Counted from the first letter of the stretch, positions 34,110-42,461 are shown. The stretch: DNA of 64,000 nucleotides from Embleya sp040605455 (GCF_040605455.1 NZ_JBEXCV010000006.1:58572-122571); one strand, 5' to 3'. Translations and numbers: made by a program. Notes: generated from the letters alone by a model not told the origin.

Positions 34110-35423
34110 TCAGCCGGAGAAGACCTGGGTGTTCTGCGCGGCCGCGATCCGCCAGCGGCCGTTGTCCTTGGCGAGGACGTACATCGGGCGGCCTTCCGGC
34201 CGATCCGCGATGGGTTGCCCGTCGAGGGCGACCGGCCGCTGGCGGACGTTGACAGCGGCGACATCCGGGCGGACGAACAGGATGCGCACGACCTCGTAGG
34301 TGGCTGTCGACTGCTTCATCGCGCCGGGCAACACCTGGCGCGTGAAGGCGTCGATCTCGTCCCAGCCCGACAGCCGCTTGCCGTGCGCGGTCGTCCACAC
34401 CGGGTACTGCTTGCGGAAGTTGCTCATGAACGCGTCGACGAGCTCGTTCTGCTGCGCGTACTGGACGCCCGCCACGAAGCGCACGATGGCCTCGACGTCG
34501 GCCTGCTGCCCGTCCGCCGCACCGAACACCTCGATGCCGTTCGTGTCCACCTGCGGGTACGAGAGTTCGCGTACGTCGGCGACCGCTCCCGCGCGCCGCG
34601 GCAGCCAGCCGAGGCTTTCGCGCGCCGCATCCCCGCTCACGGTCTGGTCGAGGGCGAGCGCGTCGGCGAACGGTGCGCCGAGTTCCGCGCGGGCGTCCTC
34701 CAGGGGCCACGACCGCGGCTCGCCGTCGACCCCGGCGGCCGCTCCGGCCGCCGCCGCGAGGTCGCGTACCGGGACCGCGGATTCGGCGACACCGTGCCAC
34801 AGGCTGCCGGGGGGCGCCTTCTCGACGGTGGTGACGAACAGGTCGGCCAGGTCGTCGACGTGCACCATCGGCCAGTGCACGGCCTTGTCGCCGACGTACG
34901 TCGGAGTCCCGTGCTTGCGAGCGAGTTCGACGAGCAGCGCGGGTATGCCGCCGCCGTTTCCGTGCACGATGCCGGGGCGGATCACCGTTGCCCGCACGCC
35001 GGCGTCGGCGGTGTCGAGCACCTGGCGCTCGATTGCCGGGCGGTATCCAACGATCGGCAGTGGGTTGACGGGGGCGTTCTCGTCGGCGGCGTCCGGGCCG
35101 GTGGCGCCGAGGACCCATACGCCGCTCGCGTACACGAATGCGCGCCCGCTGCCACGCAGCGGATCGGTGAGCGCGGTGACCGCCGCGGCGTCCACTGCGG
35201 CGTCGCCGGTCGGGGGCGCGAGGTTGACGACGGCGTCGATGTCGGAGGTGACCGCGCGGGTGAGTGAGGCGGGGTCGGCCAGGTCTCCGACGCGCTGCTC
35301 GTGTCCGGCGTCCGGGCGGTCGGCGGCACGTATCAGCGCGACCACCTGGTGACCGGCGTCAGCCAGGTGCGCGGAGACGGCGGAGCCGATGTAGCCGGAG
35401 GCGCCGATGAGAAGGACCTTCAC
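34110..35423 (-). CDS. NAD-dependent epimerase/dehydratase fused to a SnoaL/SgcJ-like domain
   Basis: 437 residues from GTG at 35423 (MKVLLIGASGYIGSAV). The extended-SDR part is about 1-295: GASGYIG cofactor loop at 7-13, VVNLAPPTGD, FVYASGVWVLG, then the catalytic Tyr area YRPAIERQVL (Y-x4 arrangement is degenerate) and VIRPGIVHGNGGG. From about 305 a second domain follows: QQADVEAIVRFVAGVQYAQQNELVDAFMSNFRKQYPVWTTAHGKRLSGWDEIDAFTRQVL and NGRWRIAAAQNT, a SgcJ/EcaC-type SnoaL-like fold. The two are normally separate proteins. It is divergent from MarR across two palindromic boxes, so MarR probably controls it. Confidence 0.82.
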   Translation of the reverse strand: MKVLLIGASGYIGSAVSAHLADAGHQVVALIRAADRPDAGHEQRVGDLADPASLTRAVTSDIDAVVNLAPPTGDAAVDAAAVTALTDPLRGSGRAFVYASGVWVLGATGPDAADENAPVNPLPIVGYRPAIERQVLDTADAGVRATVIRPGIVHGNGGGIPALLVELARKHGTPTYVGDKAVHWPMVHVDDLADLFVTTVEKAPPGSLWHGVAESAVPVRDLAAAAGAAAGVDGEPRSWPLEDARAELGAPFADALALDQTVSGDAARESLGWLPRRAGAVADVRELSYPQVDTNGIEVFGAADGQQADVEAIVRFVAGVQYAQQNELVDAFMSNFRKQYPVWTTAHGKRLSGWDEIDAFTRQVLPGAMKQSTATYEVVRILFVRPDVAAVNVRQRPVALDGQPIADRPEGRPMYVLAKDNGRWRIAAAQNTQVFSG

Positions 35424-35476
35424 GGGGATCACCCTTTCGCGGAAGCCGAGCGCTGTGGTCGAGCACTGGATCGAAA

Positions 35477-35538
35477 ATTTCGATGTCGAAATATTAGACA
35501 CCGAGCTGCCGTGATGTCAAAAATTTCGATGTCAAAGT
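35477..35538. promoter_or_regulatory. two MarR-type operator boxes
   Basis: ATTTCGATGTCGAAAT at 35477-35492 has perfect 7-bp arms. ATTTCGATGTCAAAGT at 35523-35538 is a one-arm-degenerate copy. They lie between the divergent epimerase-fusion (35423) and MarR (35606) starts, each near one promoter. Confidence 0.7.
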
Positions 35539-35605
35539 GTTAGCCTCGTGGCGAAGTCGGTTCGACGGCCGGTCGGACAAGGCAGGACCCCACAAGGGAG
35601 GACGC

Positions 35606-36133
35606 ATGGCGGCAACCCCAACGGGCGACGGCGTGGACGCGATCATCCGGCAGTGGCGGCAGGTGCGGCCCGACCTCGACTGCTCGCCGATGGCCGTGAT
35701 CGGCCGCCTGTCGCGTGCGTCCCGCCTGCTCGAACGGGCCCTCAAAGAGCACTTCGCGCAGTACGGCGTCGAGCCGTGGGAGTTCGACGTCCTCGCGACG
35801 CTCTACCGCTCGGGCCCGCCGTACACCGTCAGCGCGGGAGAGCTCAGCGCGGCCGCGATGGTCAGCTCGGCGGCGCTCACCAACCGCGTCGACCGGCTCG
35901 TCGACAAGGGCCTCGTCGACCGCGAGGTCGACCCCACCCACCGGCGCCGCGTCCTCATCTCCCTGACGGACGCGGGCATCCGCGCCACCGACGACCTCGT
36001 AGAACACCACTTGGCGAACGAGGAACGCCTCCTCCGCGGCCTGGCCCCCACCGAGCGCAAACAATTCGAGCGGCTCCTCCGCACCCTGCTGATCTCCCTC
36101 GGCGACCAACCGCAGACACCGACGACGAACTGA
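35606..36133 (+). CDS. MarR-family regulator
   Basis: 175 residues from ATG at 35606, with GGGAGGACGC upstream. Winged helix: LERALKEHFAQYGVEPWEFDVLATLYRSGPPYTVSAGELSAAAMVSSAALTNRVDRLVDKGLVDREVDPTHRRRVLISLTDAG. It contains the D-x-R-x-R wing signature. N- and C-terminal helices for dimerisation flank it. No Cys for redox sensing apart from one near the N-terminus (DLDCSP). It should repress itself and the divergent epimerase fusion via the boxes at 35477 and 35523. Confidence 0.9.
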   Translation: MAATPTGDGVDAIIRQWRQVRPDLDCSPMAVIGRLSRASRLLERALKEHFAQYGVEPWEFDVLATLYRSGPPYTVSAGELSAAAMVSSAALTNRVDRLVDKGLVDREVDPTHRRRVLISLTDAGIRATDDLVEHHLANEERLLRGLAPTERKQFERLLRTLLISLGDQPQTPTTN

Positions 36134-36235
36134 GGCGACCCGCGCAGGGGGTGGCGGGGCAACCGACGCTCGGAGCGCCACGTTCATGGCGGAGGACGGC
36201 CGTGCGTGCTCGCGACGGCGTGGCGCGCAGGTGCA

Positions 36236-36257
36236 CTACCCCCGACCAAGGGGGTAG
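36236..36257. terminator. short perfect hairpin between MarR and the coupling ATPase
   Basis: CTACCCCC / GGGGGTAG, 8-bp stem, 6-nt loop GACCAA, 103 bp after the MarR stop. Could end MarR transcription or act in the leader of the ATPase gene. The rest of 36134-36494 holds no gene I can support. Confidence 0.5.
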
Positions 36258-36494
36258 GACAGCGCGGTGAAGTACCGGTTCGCGCGAAACGCCTCGTCGA
36301 CACGGCTCTCCGCGGGACCGTCGTGCTGCGCTGTGCGTCCACGCGTCCACCCACGCACCTCCCTCGCATCGGGTTCGTCGGCTCGCAACGCGAAGCGGTT
36401 CGTGGCGGGGCGAGGCCCGTCGTCGAGACCGCTCCGGCCCGCCCCGGCCGGACCCCCTGGACCTGGCTTCGCCACGTCCGGACAAGGAAGACAG

Positions 36495-38198
36495 ATGACC
36501 GGCACCATCCGCCGCCGCGGCCCCGACATCACCGGCATGTGGTTGGCCAAGCTCCTCCTCATCGGCAATCTGGTCACGGTGCTCCTACTCCCGCCCCTGG
36601 CCGCCGAACTCCTGGCCGCCCGTACCGGCCGGCAACCGACCGGAGCCGAACTGCTCCGCGCCTACGGCGATCCGGACACCTCCCGCTTCCCACCGCCGGA
36701 CGTGATCGTGCTCTCGATCGGCCTGCTGCTGCTGCTCGCCGCGATCGACGTGCCCTTGCTCGGCTACCTCCGCGACCGCGATCGGCGCCGGCACGTGGAC
36801 TCCACCGCTCGGCTGTGGACACGTCGTGCCGACGTCCGGCGGGTCGGCACCGAAAGCGTGCGCGCCTCGGCGGCGCGGATCGCGTACCCCCTGTCGACGC
36901 CCGGGGTGTACGTCGGCCGCAGCGTGCGCGGCGGGCGCGACGTGTGGGGCTCGTGGGAGGACGTCCAGGTGGACATCTGCGGGCCGCGCACCGGCAAGAC
37001 CACCTGCCGGGTCATCCCCAACGTCGTCTCCGCCCCGGGCGCGCTGGTGGTCACATCGTGCAAGCGGGACGTGGTCGACGCCACCCGCGAGGTGCGTCGA
37101 CGAAGCGGTCGGGTGTGGGTCTTCGATCCACACGACGTCGCACACGAGCCTCCCAGCTGGTTCTGGGATCCACTGGGCATGGTGGCCGGCAACATGAAGG
37201 ACGCGGTCGGCGTCGCGGGTCTGATCGCGTTCACCCAACACGACCAACAGATGCGCTCGGACGGGTACTTCCAGCCGGCGGCGCAGAACCTGCTGGCGAT
37301 GTTCCTGCTCGCCGCCAGCTTGGACAAACAACCGATCACCGCGGTGCGACGTTGGTTGCTGCGCCCCGACGACGACGAGCCGGAGAGCATTTTGCGCGGC
37401 GCGGGCAACCTTCTGGCCGCCGAGGCGTGTGCGGCGAACCGAAGTCTCCCCGCGAACCAGCGGGCGGGCGTCTACGGAACTGCCGTGCAACTCGTGTCCT
37501 GGCTGGCGGCTCCCGAGGTGCTGCCCTGGATCACTCCGGGCGAGGGGCGCGAGGAGTTCGATTTCGTGGAGTTCGCCCTCGGCACCGACACGCTCTACAT
37601 TCTTTCCAGGGTGGACGACGAACGTGCGAATCCCGCCGCCACGCTGCTCACCGGGGCCATGCTGGTCGCCGCCGAATATCGTGCGGCGGCGTGCTCGGGC
37701 GGCCGACTGCCCGTCCCCTTCCTGGTGGTGATGGACGAGGCCGCCAACACCGCGCCGCTGCCGATCCTGCCCGATCGGCTCTCCCACTACGGGTCCCGGG
37801 GCGTGGTGGTGATGATGATGCTCCAGTCCTGGGCACAGGGCGTGCACGTATGGGGCGAGGCCGGCATGGCGAAGATCTGGAACGCCTGCTCGGTGCGGGT
37901 CTATGGGGCCGGCGGCTCGGAGGACGCGATGCTCCGGGCCCAATCGGCCTTCTCCGGCCGGTTCGAGGCGGGTACCACCGCCGTCACGCACGCGTCCTCG
38001 GCCTGGTGGGGCTCGACGGTGACCAGGGCAAGCCGGCCCGAGGTCGTACTCGACGTGGCAGACGTGGCCGCGCTGCCGCGTGATCGCATGCTGGTGCAGA
38101 TCAGCGGCGGCAGACCGCTGCTGGTGCGCTCCGTACCGTGGTGGGAGGGTCCGCACGCCGACGCGATCCGAGCCTCGATCGCCCAACACGGCCCGTGA
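36495..38198 (+). CDS. VirD4/TraG-like conjugative coupling ATPase
   Basis: 567 residues. I choose ATG 36495 with AAGGAAG upstream over the long upstream extension. Two N-terminal membrane helices (about 15-40, LLLIGNLVTVLLLPPLAAELL; about 70-92, VIVLSIGLLLLLAAIDVPLLGYL) anchor it. Walker A is GPRTGKTT at 163-170. The block APGALVVTSCKRDVVDATREVRRRSGRVWVFDP and Walker B VVMDEAANTAPLPILPDRLSHYGSRGVVVMMMLQSWAQ fit the TraM-recognition (TraG/TraD) family of type IV coupling proteins. No relaxase or channel genes are nearby, so it is an orphan, perhaps left from an integrated element, though intact in sequence. Confidence 0.85.
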   Translation: MTGTIRRRGPDITGMWLAKLLLIGNLVTVLLLPPLAAELLAARTGRQPTGAELLRAYGDPDTSRFPPPDVIVLSIGLLLLLAAIDVPLLGYLRDRDRRRHVDSTARLWTRRADVRRVGTESVRASAARIAYPLSTPGVYVGRSVRGGRDVWGSWEDVQVDICGPRTGKTTCRVIPNVVSAPGALVVTSCKRDVVDATREVRRRSGRVWVFDPHDVAHEPPSWFWDPLGMVAGNMKDAVGVAGLIAFTQHDQQMRSDGYFQPAAQNLLAMFLLAASLDKQPITAVRRWLLRPDDDEPESILRGAGNLLAAEACAANRSLPANQRAGVYGTAVQLVSWLAAPEVLPWITPGEGREEFDFVEFALGTDTLYILSRVDDERANPAATLLTGAMLVAAEYRAAACSGGRLPVPFLVVMDEAANTAPLPILPDRLSHYGSRGVVVMMMLQSWAQGVHVWGEAGMAKIWNACSVRVYGAGGSEDAMLRAQSAFSGRFEAGTTAVTHASSAWWGSTVTRASRPEVVLDVADVAALPRDRMLVQISGGRPLLVRSVPWWEGPHADAIRASIAQHGP

Positions 38199-38225
38199 CG
38201 GCGGCGCGAGGCGAACTCCGGTCCG

Positions 38226-39095
38226 CTACCCGCCGGCGCCCGCCGGCGGTGCTCGATGGATGTCCATCCAGGCGGTCGCGAAATCCACGTACGGCCGGAC
38301 CGGTACCAGGAAGGCGTGCGCCGCGCCCACCCGGCCGCGAGTGATCGCCCCGGGATGCCGCTTCTCGAAGTCCCGCCCCAGCTCCGGAAAGTCGTGGTCG
38401 CTCAGTGCCACGTCGGAGAAGGAGCACCACGAACTCCCGTGCGAGGCGGCGATCTTGCAGATGTAGCGGCGCTGCGACCGATGACGGTGTCGGTATTCCG
38501 CCAGGTGTGCCACGGAAACGACGCCCCACCCGACGCCGATCGCGAGCACCCTGGCCTGCGTGTCGTACAACCGACCCATCGGCGAATCCGGGCCGAAATG
38601 CGTCCTCCCGTGACCTCGGGTGACCTCTTCGGCTCGGCCACCCAGTGCCACGACCGAGGCCAGCGGATGGTCGCTGCGCAGTGCCCCCCGGTCGGCACGA
38701 ATCGACTCGGCGAACGCGCCCACCGCTGCCGACACCGACGCGTTCGCGTCGAACGGCCGGTGCAGATAGCCGGCCAACTCCTCGACCGTCCGGCCGGCCG
38801 TCGCGTCCGTGAACGCCTGGGAGGTGATCGAGTTCTCCGGCGTGTACGCGGGCACCACCAGGGTTCCGTCGCCGCCGAGCACGACCCGGAACGCCGACCG
38901 GAGATCCCGCGACCAGGCCCCGGGTCGGCCTCGACCGCGCACGGCGCGCAGGGAACTGTGCACCATCACCGTGTCGCCGGGTCGCAGGCCCGACTCGGCC
39001 AGGTCTCGGGCGAGTTCGGCGACCCGGGCCGGCTCGGCGCGGTTCGATGTCGAGTCGGTGGACCAAGACGCGTCGGAGGTCGATGTCTCGAACAC
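38226..39095 (-). CDS. AAC(3)-fold acetyltransferase next to an FxsB-type maturase
   Basis: 289 residues from GTG at 39095 with GGAGAGGAAGC upstream. It matches the aminoglycoside 3-N-acetyltransferase family: SGLRPGDTVMVHSSLRAV (VHSSL at 45-49), VVLGGDGTLVVPAYTPENS, RSDHPLASVVALGGRAEEVT, and the conserved C-terminal SFSDVALSDHDF...VPVRPYVDFATAWMD. The family also acylates other amines with acetyl-CoA. It lies just beyond the AraC gene, on the same strand as the radical SAM gene. I infer a possible role in peptide tailoring or in self-protection, not antibiotic resistance; no substrate can be read from sequence. Confidence 0.82.
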   Translation of the reverse strand: MFETSTSDASWSTDSTSNRAEPARVAELARDLAESGLRPGDTVMVHSSLRAVRGRGRPGAWSRDLRSAFRVVLGGDGTLVVPAYTPENSITSQAFTDATAGRTVEELAGYLHRPFDANASVSAAVGAFAESIRADRGALRSDHPLASVVALGGRAEEVTRGHGRTHFGPDSPMGRLYDTQARVLAIGVGWGVVSVAHLAEYRHRHRSQRRYICKIAASHGSSWCSFSDVALSDHDFPELGRDFEKRHPGAITRGRVGAAHAFLVPVRPYVDFATAWMDIHRAPPAGAGG

Positions 39096-39297
39096 TGCTT
39101 CCTCTCCGGGAAGTTGGCTCGGCGTGGCGCGCCGTTCGTGCCGTGGGCCGGTTCGGCTCCGCGGACCGCGCGAATTGGCTGATCAGGCGCGGTCCTCGGC
39201 CTCGCCTCAGGCCCGTGTCGCGCCCGAGAATCGAACCGAGTGTCGCGCGGGGTCCCCCATCCCGCGTGACTGCACGCGAGCCGCGGAGGAGAGCAAG

Positions 39298-40344
39298 ATG
39301 GCCCATCCCGATGCCGCGCACCTCGATTCGAGAACCGAGGCGGTCGCACCCGCTCCCGCGCGGGGACACGAGCTCTACCGGGGCGGTGACCAGTCGCTGC
39401 TGCACCCTTTGCTCAACGCCCACTTCACCCGACACGCAATGGAGGTGGTGGGCCGCAGACAGCTGGACGCTCGCTTTCGGGTCCTGCACCAGGGAGCGGT
39501 GAAGGCGTACGACCTCAGCTACGGCACCGACGTGATGATCTGTCCCGCCGAGCCACCCGATCTCTACATCATTCGCCTCGAACACCACGGGCGAGCCTCG
39601 CTCAACGTCGAGGGCGGCATGCAGCCGTTCTCCCCGAGCGTGGTCAACCCCGGACAGGTCGTGGTCGCCCACTGGGACGCCGACACCGACACCCGAATGC
39701 TCTGCGTCCCCCGGCAGGTGGTGGCCCGGGCGGTGCGCGACCAGATCGGCGAGACTGCCGACGAACCGCTCGGCTTTCGGGCCGGGTTCGACCTGCGCGT
39801 CCCCGAGGCACGCACCTGGATGCGGGTCGCCCGACGGTTCGTCGAGGAGGCCGACAGCGGGTTCTTCGCCGAATCCCCCTTGGCCGTAGCACACTTCGAA
39901 CTGGCGCTCGTGCACGGCCTGTTGGCCGTCCAACCGCATCGCCTCTCCGAAGCGATCCGGCGCTCGGCGCCGGTCCGGGGCACCGGCCCGCTGCAACGTG
40001 CCCTCACGTACTGCGAGGCACACGCCGGGAAGCCGATCTCGGTCGCGGACATCGCCGCGGCCGCCCGGGTGAGTGTGCGCACCCTTCAGGAACAGTTCCG
40101 CGTCCACTTGGACACCACCCCGATGGGTCATCTGCGCCGGATCCGCCTGGCCGGCGCGCACGCCGACCTCGTGGCCGTGGCTCAGGGCCGGGCGAGTGGA
40201 ACCGTCACCGGGATCGCCGCCGCGTGGGGCTTCCCGGAGCGCCGACACTTCGCCGCCCACTACCGGGCCGCCTATCACCGGCCTCCCTCACAGACCATCG
40301 GCGGGCGCGCGACGGATCCGGACCGTCCCGCGCCACCCCGATGA
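39298..40344 (+). CDS. AraC-family regulator
   Basis: 348 residues from ATG at 39298 after GCGGAGGAGAGC. The N-terminal AraC-binding-like cupin part is about 15-220 (HAMEVVGRRQLDARFRVLHQGAVKAYDLSYGTDVMICPAEPPDLYIIRLEHHG). The C-terminal HTH pair is about 235-335 (LQRALTYCEAHAGKPISVADIAAAARVSVRTLQEQFRVHLDTTPMGHLRRIRLAGAHADL, GIAAAWGFPERRHFAAHYRAAYHRPPSQT). It lies between the acetyltransferase and the radical SAM gene on the opposite strand, only 14 bp from the latter's stop. That makes it the natural candidate regulator of this locus. Confidence 0.88.
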   Translation: MAHPDAAHLDSRTEAVAPAPARGHELYRGGDQSLLHPLLNAHFTRHAMEVVGRRQLDARFRVLHQGAVKAYDLSYGTDVMICPAEPPDLYIIRLEHHGRASLNVEGGMQPFSPSVVNPGQVVVAHWDADTDTRMLCVPRQVVARAVRDQIGETADEPLGFRAGFDLRVPEARTWMRVARRFVEEADSGFFAESPLAVAHFELALVHGLLAVQPHRLSEAIRRSAPVRGTGPLQRALTYCEAHAGKPISVADIAAAARVSVRTLQEQFRVHLDTTPMGHLRRIRLAGAHADLVAVAQGRASGTVTGIAAAWGFPERRHFAAHYRAAYHRPPSQTIGGRATDPDRPAPPR

Positions 40345-40358
40345 GTCACGGCGTGTCC

Positions 40359-41621
40359 TCACCCGCCTGCCGGCGCGCTCGCCAGATCCTTCGCGATCCT
40401 GGTCCGCACGTGCGCGATGATCCGCATCATGTCCGGGCAGTACACCGTGGGATTCAGGAACCCGCTGCCCGCGCGATAGCGGTGGATGAAGAATCCGCCG
40501 CCGCAGACATCGCGGATCGAACATGAGCGACACGTCGGCGACAGGCCCTCGATCCCGATCTGGCGAGCCACCACCGCCGGGTGCCGCAGCGCCGCGTCCA
40601 GCGGGTCGGTGAGCACCGACAATCCCGTGGCCGCCGCGCCGTCGAACGCCGACTTGATCGTGTCCACCTGCTCGATCCCACCGTCGGTGTCGATCGTCAC
40701 GGTGGTCGCGGGCCCGATCCCCACCTGTTCGGACCGGGTGTGGCCGCCGAGCACCAGACTCAGCAGATCCTCGAACAGCTTGACCCGGGTCTCCTGGCGC
40801 GGTGCGTCGTACCAGCGATCGAAGGCCCGCACGATCCAGTCGCCGTAGGGTGTGCGGCTCGACCCCTCCTCGCGCAGTGGCGGCGGAGACGTCCAGTTCC
40901 CGTGCGGTAGCACGAAGTCGAGCATCGGCGGCTCGTGCGTCAGCAGCGACTCGTACACCTCGACCGGATCGTTCGCCACGTCGATGACGCACAGCAGCCC
41001 GCCGAACAGTCCCGGCCGCGACGGATCACGCAGCCTGGCGACCGCCTCGGTCACCGCCGCGTGGCTCCCGCGCCCGTCGGCGAAGCGCCGATGGCGGTCG
41101 TTGGCGAGTTCGCCGCCGTCGACACTCACGCCGACCCGGAAGTCCAGTGCGTGCAGGGCGTCGAGCATGCGGTCGTTCAGGAGCAGACCGTTGGTCTGCA
41201 CGCCGAAGGAGACGTGCGTGCCCGCCGGCACCTCTCGGCGCACGGCCTCGGCCATCCGCGTGATCAGTGCCGGTCCCGCGAGCAGCGGCTCGCCGCCGTG
41301 CACGATCAGCTGCACGCGCTCCTGCCCGTGGGCGCGCACGTGTTCGCCGATACGGGCGGCGGTACGGTCCACCACCGCCGTCGACATCGTCTTGGCGCTC
41401 GACCGCCAGGATTCGTCGCCCATCTCGTACAGGTAGCAGTAGTCGCACGCGAGGTTGCAGCGGCTGTGCATCTTCACCACGAAGTGGGTGAAGGGCACCG
41501 GCTGCCACGTCGTGCCCGGGCTGTCGGGATCCAGCAGGTCGGCCGGCCATTCCGCCGGTCTGCGTACGGGAGCTTCGAGGTTGACCACAGTGTCTGCTCC
41601 GGGTGGTTCCGAGGATTGCAC
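40359..41621 (-). CDS. FxsB-family radical SAM/SPASM peptide maturase
   Basis: 420 residues from ATG at 41621. The radical SAM cluster is C55-x3-C59-x2-C62 (SRCNLACDYCYLYE). HGGEPLLAGP, GVQTNGLLLNDRMLDAL, GVSVDGGELANDRHRRFADGRGSH, LLCVIDVANDPVEVYESLL, DFVLPHGNWTSPPP and IEQVDTIKSAFDGAAATGL are FxsB-family blocks. The SPASM region near the C-terminus has CRSCSIRDVCGGG and VYCPDMM for auxiliary iron-sulfur clusters. Characterised relatives join an aromatic ring carbon to the beta-carbon of a residue two positions on (three-residue cyclophanes). It sits 130 bp after the stop of the 55-residue peptide gene, its likely substrate, on the same strand. Confidence 0.92.
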   Translation of the reverse strand: MQSSEPPGADTVVNLEAPVRRPAEWPADLLDPDSPGTTWQPVPFTHFVVKMHSRCNLACDYCYLYEMGDESWRSSAKTMSTAVVDRTAARIGEHVRAHGQERVQLIVHGGEPLLAGPALITRMAEAVRREVPAGTHVSFGVQTNGLLLNDRMLDALHALDFRVGVSVDGGELANDRHRRFADGRGSHAAVTEAVARLRDPSRPGLFGGLLCVIDVANDPVEVYESLLTHEPPMLDFVLPHGNWTSPPPLREEGSSRTPYGDWIVRAFDRWYDAPRQETRVKLFEDLLSLVLGGHTRSEQVGIGPATTVTIDTDGGIEQVDTIKSAFDGAAATGLSVLTDPLDAALRHPAVVARQIGIEGLSPTCRSCSIRDVCGGGFFIHRYRAGSGFLNPTVYCPDMMRIIAHVRTRIAKDLASAPAGG

Positions 41622-41751
41622 CGGCGCGATCCGTGCGGGTGGGGGGTACCCGGCCGGGTCCGGCGGACCTCGGGGGCATCCGAGGTCCGCCGGGGCATCA
41701 GCCGTTCCGTCGACCGCCCGGCGTCATGCGCCGGTCGATCGAGGGTGACTG

Positions 41752-41919
41752 CTACTCGCCGCCGACGAAGCTGTTGTAGCCGATGCGCGGACCGCCCGCC
41801 TCGGACTCGGCGGCGACCCGACGCAGCGCCATGGCCAGCGGGGATTCGCCGGTGCGGTCGAACGCGGCGGGGGCGGCCGGGGAGTCGGTGACGACGGGCG
41901 TCGAGTTCACGGGGTTCAC
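41752..41919 (-). CDS. putative RiPP precursor peptide of the FxsA type, variant core
   Basis: 55 residues from GTG at 41919, with AGGAG six bases upstream. The leader includes FDRTGESPLAMALRRVAAESE, like the conserved LA-AL-RV helix of FxSxx precursors. The chain ends IGYNSFVGGE. Known FxsA peptides end in F-x-S-x-x at the carboxyl terminus; here Tyr48-Asn-Ser50-Phe-Val fits that pattern with Tyr for Phe, plus a three-residue Gly-Gly-Glu tail. Tyr48/Ser50 (three-residue ring) is the predicted crosslink site. The gene is first in a unit with the radical SAM maturase. Too short for routine gene calling. Pairing is by position and leader likeness, not experiment. Confidence 0.8.
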   Translation of the reverse strand: MNPVNSTPVVTDSPAAPAAFDRTGESPLAMALRRVAAESEAGGPRIGYNSFVGGE

Positions 41920-42268
41920 GAGTGGCTCCTGTGGTCGATCCGGTGAGGCGACCCCAGGCTAGGAAAGCCGGACTTCGCCGGCTCCGATCGCAAACGGAAC
42001 TCGCGCGATCGGACCCGGCCACCGCGCTCCCACGCCCCCACCCGCGCCCGGAGGTCAGGACCCTGATGCGGGTGGCCCGCGGCCGCCGTGGCCGCGCTGC
42101 GGCACGTCAACGCCTACCGGGTGCCGTCGCGGAAGTCCGGTCGACCGCGACCTCGGGCCGACTCCTTTGAGCGATCCGCCCCCGACGTGCCCGGCTCCCG
42201 CGAGCGCGTGTGGTCCGGGCATGCGGGGGCAGGTGTGGGTCGTCACCGTCGATCCCGCAGGAGTACTC
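41920..42268. other. divergent promoter region between precursor peptide and CsbD
   Basis: 350 bp. AGCCGG-ACTTCG-CCGGCT-like arms at 41966-41983 form a small inverted repeat upstream of the peptide gene, a candidate site for the AraC regulator or a leader hairpin. No further gene seen. Confidence 0.4.
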
Positions 42269-42442
42269 ATGAGCGCCGCGAAGAAGGCCGGCAACACCGC
42301 CGACAAGGTCAAGGGCAAGGTCAAGGAGACCGCCGGACACGCGGTCGGCAACGAGCGCCTCGAAGCCGAAGGCCACGCCGACCAAGCAAAGGGCGACCTC
42401 AAGCAGGCCGGCGAACACGTCAAGGACGCCCTTGAGGACTGA
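42269..42442 (+). CDS. CsbD-family stress protein
   Basis: 57 residues from ATG at 42269 with CAGGAG upstream. Sequence MSAAKKAGNTADKVKGKVKETAGHAVGNERLEAEGHADQAKGDLKQAGEHVKDALED fits in pieces the CsbD fold: KVKGKVKETAG, then N/D-E-x-L-xAEGxxDQAKGDLKQAGExVKD. CsbD proteins are small, hydrophilic, four-helix stress proteins (sigma-B regulon in Bacillus; osmotic-stress sigma factors in Streptomyces). Closed by a 13-bp terminator, so it is monocistronic. Confidence 0.9.
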   Translation: MSAAKKAGNTADKVKGKVKETAGHAVGNERLEAEGHADQAKGDLKQAGEHVKDALED

Positions 42443-42461
42443 CTCACGCCTGCGATCGCTC

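Noticed and set aside
38226..39095. Calling the AAC(3)-fold gene an aminoglycoside resistance gene
   Set aside because: Context is a peptide-maturase locus; family membership alone does not show that substrate.
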